In this document: positions 18,243 to 27,676 of the stretch, one piece after another
Position numbering within the stretch: position 1 is the stretch's first letter
Layout: each line of letters begins with the position of its first letter
Origin: an uncultured bacterium
GTDB taxonomy: Bacteria > Bacteroidota > Bacteroidia > Bacteroidales > Bacteroidaceae
NCBI GenBank assembly: GCA_905214625.1
Contig: CAJMMQ010000010.1
Location: 30,821 to 94,820 of the forward strand
Direction of reading: 5' to 3'
DNA: 64,000 nucleotides
Position numbers and translations under genes: made by a program
The notes under the pieces: generated by a model
Told to the model about the DNA's origin: nothing
The model's database searches: none
What the model saw: the letters and a program-made list of their open reading frames with translations, nothing else

Positions 18243-20003
18243 TTACTTCACTTGCTTACGCACAGAGTTGATTACATAACCTGTCGAGGCATCGAGCACT
18301 GCAACAGTTACATACAGATTGTCCGTGCTGCTGTAAGAGGTATCATCAAGATTTATTGTATATGAAATACCGTAAGCCTTGTCGGTCTCTATCGTGGCCG
18401 GCAGACCACTGTCCATACCCTTAAATTCGGGATAGATGCCGCGCGCCACGTCATAATACGGCAAGCCTATTATGTTTTCCTGTCCATACTTTCCGCCCTT
18501 GCCAAACTCGCCCAATATAGGCAGGCTTGAAGTACTAAGATAGTTGTGTTGTGCCCCGTTGGCCACAACGTTGTCTTCTGTCAGGATGTAAACAAGGCGA
18601 TAAGTCTGTCCGGCAGGAGGAACTACAGCAAACTTAACAGATGATTTCACGCTGATGCTGTTGCCCGACAGCACGGCGCTCTCTATCGACGGTTCAAGAG
18701 TTACATATCCTTTAAGTGCTGTCTGTACAGAGTTGAGGAAAGTGCCGTCGCCCTCGTATGTGTAATTGTTGCCTGACATAGCCATTGGCTGACATGCCGT
18801 CTTACGGTTGATGAGTCCTGACGGGAAGCTCATAAAGCCAAGTGCCTTGTCATAGTCGGCATCGCAAAGCACATCGTCATTATGCACTGACACGGCAATG
18901 AGCGTGTCGGGATAAAGTTCCTTTAGATATTCTGTGGCGAGCATTCCCAACGGACAATATCCGCACCACATACCTGTGCCTTCCTCAAGCAATAATCTGT
19001 GGGCAGGTATAAAACTTACTGAAGCTACAGAATCCTCAACGCCAACATTATCTAACCCATTAACGTTAGCCCATACCTTGAACTTGGTGTAAACGCCCTT
19101 TTCTGCCGGTTTAAGCTTTGTTGAGAACACAAACGAATGGCTTTCGCCCGGCTGCAGGTTGAGCCCTGTATAATGTTCTGTGCGTACTATCGAATCTGCA
19201 GTAGTGTAATGTATGTCATACTCCGTGATTACAGAGTCGCCGGCAGTAATATGTCCGCGCACCTCTATCTCGTCGGCTGTATACATTGGCTCCATGTCTA
19301 TGTCGACAATATATGGACGTGGGCAGTTAACCATTACATCGTCAAGGCATATTATGCTCTTGTCCGTACTGCGGTTTACAAAGGCTACATAAATAGTCTT
19401 TCCGGCATAATCATCAAGCGACAGTTTATGATCCTGCCATTCGCCGTCAACGCTCTCAGTGGGGCCGGCCTCTTCTTCGTCAACCTGCCATACAGGCTCT
19501 CCGAAGTCTGTCTCAGGATTGCCTCCCCGTTCTGAGATGAAAACCTGCAGTCCGTCACGCTTGTCAGGCTCAAGAGCCTCCGATTTCCACGAAAGCACAT
19601 ATCCGCTGTCAGGTATCTCTATCGCCTTTGTCACAAGCCATGCATCAGCCGTACCGGCCGGAGTGAACGAAGAAGTGGCACCTGCAAAATAATTCTTTGA
19701 CGTATAGCTGTCCTGAAGAGTGAATATCCATGGTTTGCCCGCAGAAAAGCCCAGCTGCGTCATAACCGACGATGGAGTAAGGTTGCTGAAATCATATATG
19801 TCAAAAAGCGACTTAGCCTTGTCGGCATCCTGAAAATCGCATGAAAATACAACTTCATCGTCGGTTCTGAAATCTTCTCCTGGCAACACTCCGGCATCAG
19901 GAGTTTCGGGTGTTACAACATTATCATCGCTGCATGATGTCAACGATACAGGAACAAACAACAATGAAACCATCGCCGCTGTAAAAAAATGTTTTACTTT
20001 CAT
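18243..20003 (-). CDS. Omp28-like lipoprotein with cleaved-adhesin module and CxxC thioredoxin-like domain
   Basis: A 586-residue lipoprotein (lipobox SLTSC, acylated Cys about residue 24, followed by SDDN). Residues about 50-225 look like a choice-of-anchor J/cleaved-adhesin jelly roll (VFSCDFQDADKAKSLFDIYD ... IICLDDVMVNC). A linker beta domain follows, then a thioredoxin-like domain with C347-G-Y-C350 in LLLEEGTGMWCGYCPLG, and a C-terminal beta region as in Omp28-related proteins. Unlike its neighbour it has no T9SS sorting domain, relying instead on lipid anchoring. It starts 41 bp after the gene at 20045 and is probably co-transcribed with it. The redox or binding role of the CxxC centre is unknown. 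Confidence 0.8.
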   Translation of the reverse strand: MKVKHFFTAAMVSLLFVPVSLTSCSDDNVVTPETPDAGVLPGEDFRTDDEVVFSCDFQDADKAKSLFDIYDFSNLTPSSVMTQLGFSAGKPWIFTLQDSYTSKNYFAGATSSFTPAGTADAWLVTKAIEIPDSGYVLSWKSEALEPDKRDGLQVFISERGGNPETDFGEPVWQVDEEEAGPTESVDGEWQDHKLSLDDYAGKTIYVAFVNRSTDKSIICLDDVMVNCPRPYIVDIDMEPMYTADEIEVRGHITAGDSVITEYDIHYTTADSIVRTEHYTGLNLQPGESHSFVFSTKLKPAEKGVYTKFKVWANVNGLDNVGVEDSVASVSFIPAHRLLLEEGTGMWCGYCPLGMLATEYLKELYPDTLIAVSVHNDDVLCDADYDKALGFMSFPSGLINRKTACQPMAMSGNNYTYEGDGTFLNSVQTALKGYVTLEPSIESAVLSGNSISVKSSVKFAVVPPAGQTYRLVYILTEDNVVANGAQHNYLSTSSLPILGEFGKGGKYGQENIIGLPYYDVARGIYPEFKGMDSGLPATIETDKAYGISYTINLDDTSYSSTDNLYVTVAVLDASTGYVINSVRKQVK

Positions 20004-20044
20004 TTTCTGTAAATCTTTTTTGTTATTACTTAAACATTAATATA

Positions 20045-21889
20045 TTAATCTGCCATGATTTTCATCACCTTTTGTTTCTGCCCACGTAATATGGTCACAA
20101 TATAATAGCCAGAAGCAAGAGGCGTAAGACAGGCCTCGTCTGCAGACACCAAGGTTATGACTGTACGTCCCGACAAATCGCATACCGTAAGACGGTCGAA
20201 ACCGTCTTTAACCCGTAACATGCTGCCATTCCATGAAACATTTATATCACTGTCACAAACATCAGCTATTCCGGTACTGCCGTTATATGGCACTTCGGCC
20301 TCCTCGGCATTAAGCACCCGGCAGTTGTTTTTGTCTCCGGCATCATAATTGGCAACAAAAGCCACAACATTTAGCTTTGCAGCATTCCATTCAGGATTAA
20401 GCGCAACAGTATAGTCAAACGAATACCCATTAACGTCAATAGGCTCTCCCCACGTAGGAGTAACGCTCTGTCGCACCATGTGACGATGATAATATCCTCC
20501 TGATGCACCGCTCTGATTTAATGTATATACGCTGTCTTCGGCAACAAAGACAAAAAGGCGCGGAGATTCAGCCTTACTGTCTATAAGCTTCTTACCCTCA
20601 ACATGAATGAGGATGTTGCCGCCGTTATCCGTCTTTACCGACGGCTCCACCGAAACAAATGCCGGTGCAAGGCTCTCTTCGGCATAAAGAGTCTTGAGCA
20701 TTGATGAACTAACGCTTATAACCGGCACACCATCTGAATAAATATCCGGATAATTGTCTGACATATTAGTACGGTCAATCATCACGGCCGGAGCATAAAG
20801 TCTGTCAGGCTTATAGAACCATTCATATTCCTTGCTGGCAGGTATTGTAAATATATCTTGATAGTAACCTGCATGATGGCCCAATTCTATAATACCCTGA
20901 CATGTGTCTGCCACGGCAGAAATCTGTTTGTGACCTGAAGGGCAGTTAGTACACTGTTCTGTTGAAAATACCTCGAGCAACACCTTACGCTGTTTAAAAT
21001 CCGAACGGCACAATATCTGTTTTGAACGGGAAACATTGTCAGAAGGATCAAAGTCTGCTTCGCCGTTCACAGCTGATATTTCAACATTCACCAGAGGCTC
21101 TCCCTCAGACAGTATGCGTAATCCATTTAAATTAAAATTACCGGACGTGCGTGGCTTTACAGACGGCACACTGACCGTTTCAGAAGCCACACTGTCACCT
21201 ACATGGTATGTAAAGGTGAGACTTTCTACCGGCACAGAACCAAGATTGATGAAATCGCCAGAGAAGGCCAGCGGCTGACCCAGACGGGCATAACTTGGCA
21301 TTACGATATTTCCAAGTCTGACATTGCACCGCGGAAGGCTCTCGCCCTCAACCGTAGCATAAAAAGCAGCACTAAACCCGCTTATGCTCGGCTTCCATCC
21401 ACTCCCTGTCGTACATATATACTCTTCGCTGTCAATCAGGCTGAGAGCATAAGGTATATTGATTATACCTTCAACAAGGTAAGACATATAAAAGCCCGAG
21501 CCGTCTATTCTGAAAGGCTTGTCAAGGGTTATCTCATTCCATCCATACTTATCAAGCACTGCTGTTTGCTCATATACAGTCTCTCCTCCGTCGAGGCTTC
21601 TGCTTATGGCAAAATGTACCGTTGCCTTTTCCATTACGCTCGAATACAGATGAAACGATACAATGTCAGTGCCACTGTATGCCTGCATCAACGTAGCAGG
21701 AAAATAAACAGCCGAGCCGCCTGCAGGGGCATTCTTTTCAACAGGATAATAAGAAACGACATTACCTTCACAGTTACCCAGTTTCATACTATCTGCATTA
21801 ACCTCAAGCGAAACAGCCAACAACACGGCTACCAAAACACAGACGCTATACAGGCCATGAAAAACTGACGAAAAAGAACCTTTACACAT
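20045..21889 (-). CDS. Omp28-related secreted protein with CxxC motif and T9SS sorting domain
   Basis: A 614-residue exported protein. A hydrophobic signal (about 12-32) is followed by a beta-sandwich domain (about 35-185), a CARDB-like module (about 185-295), and the Omp28/thioredoxin-like region with C313-T-N-C316 in FSTEQCTNCPSGH and GHHAGYYQD shortly after. The C-terminus (DRLTVCDLSGRTVI ... SGYYIVTILRGQKQKVMKI) is a T9SS type-A sorting domain. It is closely similar in plan to 38413-40185 and 62111-63934, which share the EQC/LCxNCP and HHxGY blocks. First gene of a two-gene unit with 18243. Function unknown; Omp28 of Porphyromonas is a putative surface adhesin. Confidence 0.8.
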   Translation of the reverse strand: MCKGSFSSVFHGLYSVCVLVAVLLAVSLEVNADSMKLGNCEGNVVSYYPVEKNAPAGGSAVYFPATLMQAYSGTDIVSFHLYSSVMEKATVHFAISRSLDGGETVYEQTAVLDKYGWNEITLDKPFRIDGSGFYMSYLVEGIINIPYALSLIDSEEYICTTGSGWKPSISGFSAAFYATVEGESLPRCNVRLGNIVMPSYARLGQPLAFSGDFINLGSVPVESLTFTYHVGDSVASETVSVPSVKPRTSGNFNLNGLRILSEGEPLVNVEISAVNGEADFDPSDNVSRSKQILCRSDFKQRKVLLEVFSTEQCTNCPSGHKQISAVADTCQGIIELGHHAGYYQDIFTIPASKEYEWFYKPDRLYAPAVMIDRTNMSDNYPDIYSDGVPVISVSSSMLKTLYAEESLAPAFVSVEPSVKTDNGGNILIHVEGKKLIDSKAESPRLFVFVAEDSVYTLNQSGASGGYYHRHMVRQSVTPTWGEPIDVNGYSFDYTVALNPEWNAAKLNVVAFVANYDAGDKNNCRVLNAEEAEVPYNGSTGIADVCDSDINVSWNGSMLRVKDGFDRLTVCDLSGRTVITLVSADEACLTPLASGYYIVTILRGQKQKVMKIMAD

Positions 21890-21929
21890 AAATTCTCATT
21901 TAGATTTGGCTAATACGATAAGACATAAA

Positions 21930-21962
21930 AATGTGACAGGATGAGACACATCCCGTCACATT
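21930..21962 (-). terminator. Terminator after interrupted gene 22017-23348
   Basis: AATGTGAC (21930-21937) with GTCACATT (21955-21962), plus an inner GGATG/CATCC stem. The minus strand continues with TTTTATGT. Good rho-independent form, 55 bp past the stop. Confidence 0.75.
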
Positions 21963-22016
21963 AAGAATTATTTATTTTTCCGACTCATATCGGACGGAAT
22001 TTACATCATATGAAAA

Positions 22017-23348
22017 TTAACGCAACACTTTAAATGTCTTGGTGCCGCCATCATAAGAAACTTTTACAACGTATGTTCCTGAAGGAAGTGACGACAAATT
22101 GAATGCATCGCCCTGACCGCCCTTAAGAACAAGTGTTCCGCCTACGCTGTAAATCTCTGCACTGTTATATTCGCCGTTGACATATAAAGCTCCACCTTTA
22201 CGGTAATCAATGCTGATGTCGTTCTTTATCATCTCTGACTTAGATATGCCGCTTGTATTTTTTGATACAATAACAGCCGGACAATTGAGTACGCCGAAAC
22301 CTACATCTACAGTACCGCCGCCCACAAGCACATTTCCGTCAGTACTACAGTCAAGCAATGAATACAAACCACCTGCAGGAACATCATGAGCCTCGCCGTT
22401 TACATCGTAAGCCACACTTGGGCCATATTTATACTCGCCGCCGGCACAAGTAACAAGCAGGTCGAAATAAACAACGTCGCCGTTAGCCTTGCACTCAAAG
22501 TATTTATACATACCTTCGTCATCCATGAAATATCCATACATATTGCCGTCAGCATCAATACTGCTCAATATTCCTCCGTTGAATGTGTTTGTTTCAGGAT
22601 CAGTGCAATTAAACACCTCATACAATTTGCCGTCTTTGATGTATGCGGGGTTCTGTCCGCCATTCTCAGCGGTGTTGACACCTACTATTACATTGCCGTC
22701 CTCACTTACTCCGTAAACATAGAACTGAGATATGCCTATGTCACTATAAATTTTCTTCATTTCGCCATTCTCCCATAATACAGGCAGAAGATTTACTTTC
22801 TCTATACCAAAATCTTCATCTATTTCACCCGTACCCACATAAACCTGTCCGGCCATATATTTTCCGTCAGCAGAAACGGCACGGACACAGTTGATAGTAC
22901 GCATTGAGCTCCATTCATTTGACTGGTCTGAAGAATACGCCTCCGGAACAGGAAGAAGTTTCCAGCCTCCATCAGGTGTAAACGTAGCAGGCCAATGGCG
23001 AACAATAGTCTCGCCTGCAAGCAAAGAGTCTACACTGCCTACCATAACGCCATCGTCGGTAACATCATTGAGCGTTGAATATCATTTTGAAATATCCCAT
23101 GCCATGTTGAGGGTGTTCGGGTCATCGATATTCCACCAATAGCTTGTAAAAGATATCAACTCATCAAAGCCCACGGCAAACTTGCCATTATTTGAAACAT
23201 GATTGAATACGCCACAAACAGGTGTCGGATAACCATCTACCTCAAAACTTGCGTCATTGAAATTGTAAAGAGTGGCCTCTTCCTGAGCTGAAACGCCGCA
23301 TGTCAAGCCTGCCATAGCAGCTAAAAGTAATAATTTTCTCATAAGCAC
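22017..23348 (-). pseudogene. Secreted propeller-like protein with T9SS sorting domain, interrupted by an in-frame TGA
   Basis: The start at 23348 encodes a signal peptide (MLMRKLLLLAAMAGLTCGVS) and reads 88 codons to AWDISK, then TGA (23084-23082). The same frame continues without any shift as YSTLNDVTDDGVMVGSVDS to the stop at 22017, giving 443 codons in all. The downstream part holds repeated blade-like motifs (GVSEDGNVIVGVNT, SDGKYMAGQVYVG) resembling the N-terminal half of 53567-56707, and ends in a sorting domain (AEIYSVGGTLVLKGG ... SGTYVVKVSYDGGTKTFKVL). One nonsense change therefore explains the break. An internal ATG at 23045 would yield a product without a signal peptide. Sequencing error is the main alternative. 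Confidence 0.8.
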
Positions 23349-23807
23349 TTTATTTGTTTTCGATTATGTTTATCCAATTTATACAACAGCAATTTTATCC
23401 TTTTCACAAAAGATATATTCAGACTGCCGGACTTAATCAATTGAAATGTTACAAAAAAGTTTCAAAATAAAAATATCTATTTTTAATTTTAATAATCATA
23501 TTACATTATTTTAACAATACGAAGTAGTTTAACAAATATCAGAACAATCAACATTATAGAAGCAAATTACAAATAAAAACATACATATCCGTTATATTTT
23601 TACGTTTATTTTGCACAAACCGTACAAAAGGACAATAAAAGCACCAAACAAAACATAACAAACAAGTGTTAATTATACATTTGTTCCTTTCGTTTTATCA
23701 AAAAATTGATTGTATGCAAAATCTATACCATCAACAATTACAATTCTTAAAAAGTTTGTATAGACTCCATACAGATTAATCTATAAAAAATATTCATATA
23801 TCTATAA
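23349..23807. other. A/T-rich intergenic region upstream of 23348
   Basis: About 460 bp, very A/T-rich, without a plausible gene. It should carry the promoter of the minus-strand gene starting at 23348; no clean TAnnTTTG match with correct spacing was found. Confidence 0.5.
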
Positions 23808-23867
23808 AGACCTCTGCAAAGGTCGAAATTTCATTAACAGTTAAAACTTAGACTTTTGCAGAGGTCT
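23808..23867 (-). terminator. Terminator of suf operon
   Basis: AGACCTCTGCAAAGGTC (23808-23824) pairs with GACTTTTGCAGAGGTCT (23851-23867), a 17-bp stem with one mismatch, 55 bp beyond the sufS stop. The minus strand continues TTTATAG. Confidence 0.8.
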
Positions 23868-23922
23868 CATTTTAATACTTACAATTCCGCGCATGTTGCC
23901 CGGATGACATAGGATGGCTATG

Positions 23923-25137
23923 TCAGAACATCTTGCTTACGCGCTTTATGCCTTCAACAAGGACATCTATTTCTTCTTTTGTGTTATACATGGCAAACGA
24001 GGCTCTTACCGTGCCCTGTATGCCGAGACGTATCATAAGGGGCTGGGCGCAGTGGTGACCGGTGCGCACGGCTATGCCGAGACGGTCGAGCAGCGTGCCC
24101 ATGTCGAGATGGTGGATGTCGCCTACGAGGAACGAAACCACAGCATCTTTATCATTAGCCGTGCCGAAGAGCCTGATGCCGTCTATCTCCCGCATCCTCT
24201 CCATGCAATATCTTGTGAGTTCCTGCTCATGACGCGAGATGTTGTCGATGCCTATCGAACTGATATAGTCGATGGCGGTGGCAAGGCCGTGAGTGGCAAC
24301 ATAGTCAGGCGTACCGGCCTCAAACTTAAACGGCAGATGCTCAAACACGGTTTTCTCAAAGCTTACGCTCTCTATCATCTCGCCTCCGCCCTGATACGGC
24401 GGCATGCGGTCGAGCCAGTTTTCCTTGCCGTAAAGCACGCCTACACCGGTAGGGCCATACATCTTATGTCCGCTGAAGGCAAAGAAGTCGCAGTCGATGT
24501 CCTGCACGTCAACGGCAAAATGGGGTGTGCTCTGGGCACCGTCCACCATAACGGGCACGCCGTGCTCGTGGGCTATGCGCACAATATCCTTAACGGGGTT
24601 AACCGTTCCGAGCACATTGCTTACATGCGTAACACTTACTATCTTAGTGCGTTCGGTGAACAGCTTTTCGTATTCGTCGAGCAGCAGCTCGCCCTTGTCG
24701 TTCATCGGTATCACGCGCAACGATATGCCCTTGCGTGCTGCCTGAAGCTGCCACGGCACAATGTTAGAGTGGTGCTCCATAACGGACACTATAACCTCGT
24801 CGCCCTCACTCATAAAGCCGTCGCAGAACGAGGAAACCACAAGATTAAGGCTCTCGGTGGTTCCGCGTGTGAAGATTATTTCGTTAACCGAACCTGCATT
24901 GATAAACTTGCGCACCTTCTCGCGTGCCTGTTCGTGCAGGTCGGTTGCCTGCTGCGAAAGATAATGCACGCCGCGGTGTACGTTAGCATTTACATTGAGA
25001 TACTCTTCGCGCATGGCATCGAGCACGCACAACGGCTTCTGCGTTGTTGCTCCGTTGTCGAGATATACCAGCGGACGGTCGTAAACCTTACGGCTGAGTA
25101 TCGGAAAGTCTTCTCTTATTTTGGTTACGTCGAACAT
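23923..25137 (-). CDS. sufS: Cysteine desulfurase SufS
   Basis: A 404-residue PLP enzyme that takes sulfur from cysteine for iron-sulfur cluster assembly. The PLP-binding lysine is K225 in FSGHKMYGPTGVG and the catalytic cysteine is C363 in RTGHHCAQPLM, both at positions expected for group II (SufS/CsdA) enzymes (E. coli SufS K226/C364). The N-terminus (FPILSRKVYDRPLVYLDNGA) is typical. Last gene of the suf operon, separated from sufD by 316 bp that contain an inverted-repeat element. No sufE or sufU partner is present in the window. Confidence 0.96.
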   Translation of the reverse strand: MFDVTKIREDFPILSRKVYDRPLVYLDNGATTQKPLCVLDAMREEYLNVNANVHRGVHYLSQQATDLHEQAREKVRKFINAGSVNEIIFTRGTTESLNLVVSSFCDGFMSEGDEVIVSVMEHHSNIVPWQLQAARKGISLRVIPMNDKGELLLDEYEKLFTERTKIVSVTHVSNVLGTVNPVKDIVRIAHEHGVPVMVDGAQSTPHFAVDVQDIDCDFFAFSGHKMYGPTGVGVLYGKENWLDRMPPYQGGGEMIESVSFEKTVFEHLPFKFEAGTPDYVATHGLATAIDYISSIGIDNISRHEQELTRYCMERMREIDGIRLFGTANDKDAVVSFLVGDIHHLDMGTLLDRLGIAVRTGHHCAQPLMIRLGIQGTVRASFAMYNTKEEIDVLVEGIKRVSKMF

Positions 25138-25157
25138 ACTTTTTTAGGAGTTAAAGG

Positions 25158-25435
25158 AGTTAAAGGAGTTAGAGTAGTTAAAGTCAATAGCCTAAATAAT
25201 TTTATACTAAAGTAACGTGGCCAAAGACCAACAAAAATATTCATTAATTTACAGAAGTTAGAGCAGTTGAAGTATACAAGCCTTAATTTTTTATTGCAAG
25301 CATTGAAAATATGCAAGTATCCGAGCTTATTTTCAGAATTAGAGCAGCCAAAGCCAAATTCCAGTCAACATTGTTACATAAAGAATGACGACATCAACAA
25401 AGGTAATGACTTTAACTACTCTAACTCCTTTAACT
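25158..25435. repeat. Inverted-repeat element filling the sufD-sufS gap
   Basis: A perfect 29-bp inverted repeat: the arm at 25158-25186 (AGTTAAAGGAGTTAGAGTAG then TTAAAGTCA) and its complement at 25407-25435, with 220 bp between. The arms are made of 9-bp units of the form GTTAAAGKAG. Outside the left arm one more unit is present. The element occupies nearly the whole 316-bp gap and carries no ORF. Confidence 0.75.
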
Positions 25436-25453
25436 ACTTCTAACTACCGAATT

Positions 25454-26800
25454 TTACCTACACAGCTTACATCCCTCACATTTGCTTAGCTCGCCGCGGA
25501 AGCGTTTCTCCACGAGATAGTGCAGGCGGTCGCGGAGCGGCTCAAGCTTTATGCCGTCTACGACCTCGTTGACAAAGGCAAACTCAAGCAGCAGCTTGGC
25601 CTCCTTGAGACTGATGCCGCGCTGACGCATGTAGAACAGGGCCGCATCGTTGAGCTGACCTACGGTACTGCCGTGGGCACACTTAACGTCGTCGGCATAT
25701 ATCTCCAGCATCGGCTGGGTGTACATACGCGCCTCCTTGGTTGAACAGAGATTCTGGTTGCGCATCACCGAGTCGGTTTTCTGTGCGCCGTGACGCACCA
25801 GCACACGGCCGGCAAAGGCTCCCGTTGCATCTTCATCGAGCACATATTTATAAAGTTCGTTGCTTGTGCAGTGACCCACGCGATGGTCTATCAGCGTGTT
25901 GTTGTCAACGTGCTGATTCTTGTCGGCAATAACACATCCGCTGAGATTACACTCGGCGCCCTCACCGCTGAACACAAGGTCTGTGCGGTTGCGCGTAACT
26001 CCGTTGTGCAGCGTTATTATGTTATGGTTAACCCTGCTGCTGCGCTGCTGCTCGATGAACAGGTTGCTCACGCGCACGTTCTTTGCGTGAGTCTCCTCAA
26101 GGCAGTAGAGGTCAAGTCCGGCATTGTCGCCTACATAAGCCTCTATAACCTGCGTTGTGAGGAAACGGCGGTCGTCGGCGGCATGGTCGCAGAAGAGCAG
26201 CTTTATTTCGGCCCCCTCCTCCACTATTATCAGCACGCGGCGGTTTACCATCAGGTCGACGTCAGAGCGCAGGATGTTGATTACCTGCACAGCCCTGCCT
26301 ACCACAACGCCCTTTGGCACATATACCAGCAGTCCGTCCTGTGCCAGCATTGTGTTGAGAGCCGTTATGCCGTCATCTGACGTCTTGGCCAGCTTGGCAT
26401 AATATTTCTCTATCAGTTCAGGTCTCTCGGCGGCCACCTTGCCCAGCGAGTCGACAATCACTCCTTCGGGAAGCGGCTGTCCCTTAGGCGTAGACTTGCC
26501 ATAGAAGCCGTCGTTCACGATGAAATAGAGCGATGTGCTCAGGTTAGGCACGTCGCATCTGAATGCCTCATACGGGTCAACCGGAATGTTAAGGCGGTTG
26601 AGGTTAAGACCGTAGTCAGGCTCAAAGAGCGACGGAATGTCTGTGTATTTATATCTCTCGACCTTCTTTGTCGGGAATCCCATCCGCTTGAAGTCGTCGA
26701 ACGCAGCATCGCGCACGGCGTTTAGCGGCGCAGAGCTGTGCTCGCTTATCATGTCGCGGCACTGGGTGTAAAGGTCTATATATTGTTTTTCGCTATCCAT
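25454..26800 (-). CDS. sufD: Fe-S assembly scaffold protein SufD, with CxxCxxC tail
   Basis: A 448-residue SufB/SufD-family beta-helix protein, partner of SufB and SufC in the cytosolic SufBCD scaffold. Family blocks include VYVPKGVVVGRAVQVIN, AEIKLLFCDHAADDRRFLTT, MLEIYADDVKCAHGSTVGQL and LFYMRQRGISLKEAK. An oddity is the extreme C-terminus, KCEGCKLCR, which places three cysteines (C441, C444, C447) in a CxxCxxC array not part of the core SufD fold. It starts 67 bp after the sufC stop. The assignment as SufD rather than SufB rests on length and on the longer SufB gene being present upstream. Confidence 0.94.
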   Translation of the reverse strand: MDSEKQYIDLYTQCRDMISEHSSAPLNAVRDAAFDDFKRMGFPTKKVERYKYTDIPSLFEPDYGLNLNRLNIPVDPYEAFRCDVPNLSTSLYFIVNDGFYGKSTPKGQPLPEGVIVDSLGKVAAERPELIEKYYAKLAKTSDDGITALNTMLAQDGLLVYVPKGVVVGRAVQVINILRSDVDLMVNRRVLIIVEEGAEIKLLFCDHAADDRRFLTTQVIEAYVGDNAGLDLYCLEETHAKNVRVSNLFIEQQRSSRVNHNIITLHNGVTRNRTDLVFSGEGAECNLSGCVIADKNQHVDNNTLIDHRVGHCTSNELYKYVLDEDATGAFAGRVLVRHGAQKTDSVMRNQNLCSTKEARMYTQPMLEIYADDVKCAHGSTVGQLNDAALFYMRQRGISLKEAKLLLEFAFVNEVVDGIKLEPLRDRLHYLVEKRFRGELSKCEGCKLCR

Positions 26801-26867
26801 CCGTATATTAATTAAGAAGTATGAATTAAGAATTAAGAATAATGATTTATTAACGGTGAATTATAAA

Positions 26868-27623
26868 TCAAATTCCGTCAGCTTCCTCCTTAATCCAGTC
26901 GTATCCGCGTGCCTCAATCTCCTTCGACAGCTCCGGACCGGCGGTTTTTACGATGCGTCCCTTGTAGAGTACATGCACGATTTCGGGTTTGATGATGTCT
27001 AGAAGACGCTCATAGTGAGTGATTACGATGCAGCTCGACTCCGGCGTGCGCAGCTTGTTCACGCCCTCGGCCACGATGCGCAGCGCGTCAACGTCGAGAC
27101 CGGAGTCTGTCTCGTCCAGTATGCTGAGCTTCGGCTCGAGCATTGCCATCTGGAAAATCTCGTTACGCTTCTTCTCGCCGCCGCTGAAGCCTTCGTTCAC
27201 GGAGCGGTTAGACAGTTTGCTGTCAAGCTCAACAATCTTTCTCTTCTCGCGCATCAGCTTCAGGAAGTCGGCTGCGTTGAGCGGCTCCTTGCCCTCATAC
27301 TTGCGCTTCTCGTTTATGGCTGCACGCATGAAGTTGGTCATCGACACGCCCGGAATCTCCACCGGGTACTGAAACGAGAGGAATATTCCCTCGTGTGCCC
27401 TGTCTTCCGGCTTCATCTCAAGCAGGTTCTTGCCGTTGAAGGTTATAGAGCCTGATGTAACCTCATAAAGCGGATTACCGACCAGCACGGCGCTCAATGT
27501 ACTCTTGCCCGAGCCGTTAGGTCCCATTATGGCATGTGTCTCACCATCCTTTATGGTGAGGTTGATGCCCTTCAATATTTCCTTGTCGCCAATCTTGGCG
27601 TGTAAGTCTTTTATTTCTAACAT
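26868..27623 (-). CDS. sufC: Fe-S assembly ATPase SufC
   Basis: A 251-residue ABC-type ATPase of the SufBCD complex. Walker A is GPNGSGKST (residues 34-42), the signature is FSGGEKKRNE, Walker B is LSILDETDSGLD, and a switch His lies in CIVITHYERLL. Length and motifs are standard for SufC. It lies between the barrel gene (53 bp upstream) and sufD (67 bp downstream). Confidence 0.97.
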   Translation of the reverse strand: MLEIKDLHAKIGDKEILKGINLTIKDGETHAIMGPNGSGKSTLSAVLVGNPLYEVTSGSITFNGKNLLEMKPEDRAHEGIFLSFQYPVEIPGVSMTNFMRAAINEKRKYEGKEPLNAADFLKLMREKRKIVELDSKLSNRSVNEGFSGGEKKRNEIFQMAMLEPKLSILDETDSGLDVDALRIVAEGVNKLRTPESSCIVITHYERLLDIIKPEIVHVLYKGRIVKTAGPELSKEIEARGYDWIKEEADGI

Positions 27624-27676
27624 AATTCTTGCTTATAATTTATTCCGGCCTTACGGCTTTCGCCTGCCTGAGTTGT

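Noticed and set aside
23914..25215. 433-codon plus-strand ORF antisense to sufS
   Set aside because: It lies wholly opposite sufS, which has catalytic residues at the expected positions; long antisense frames are a codon-bias effect.
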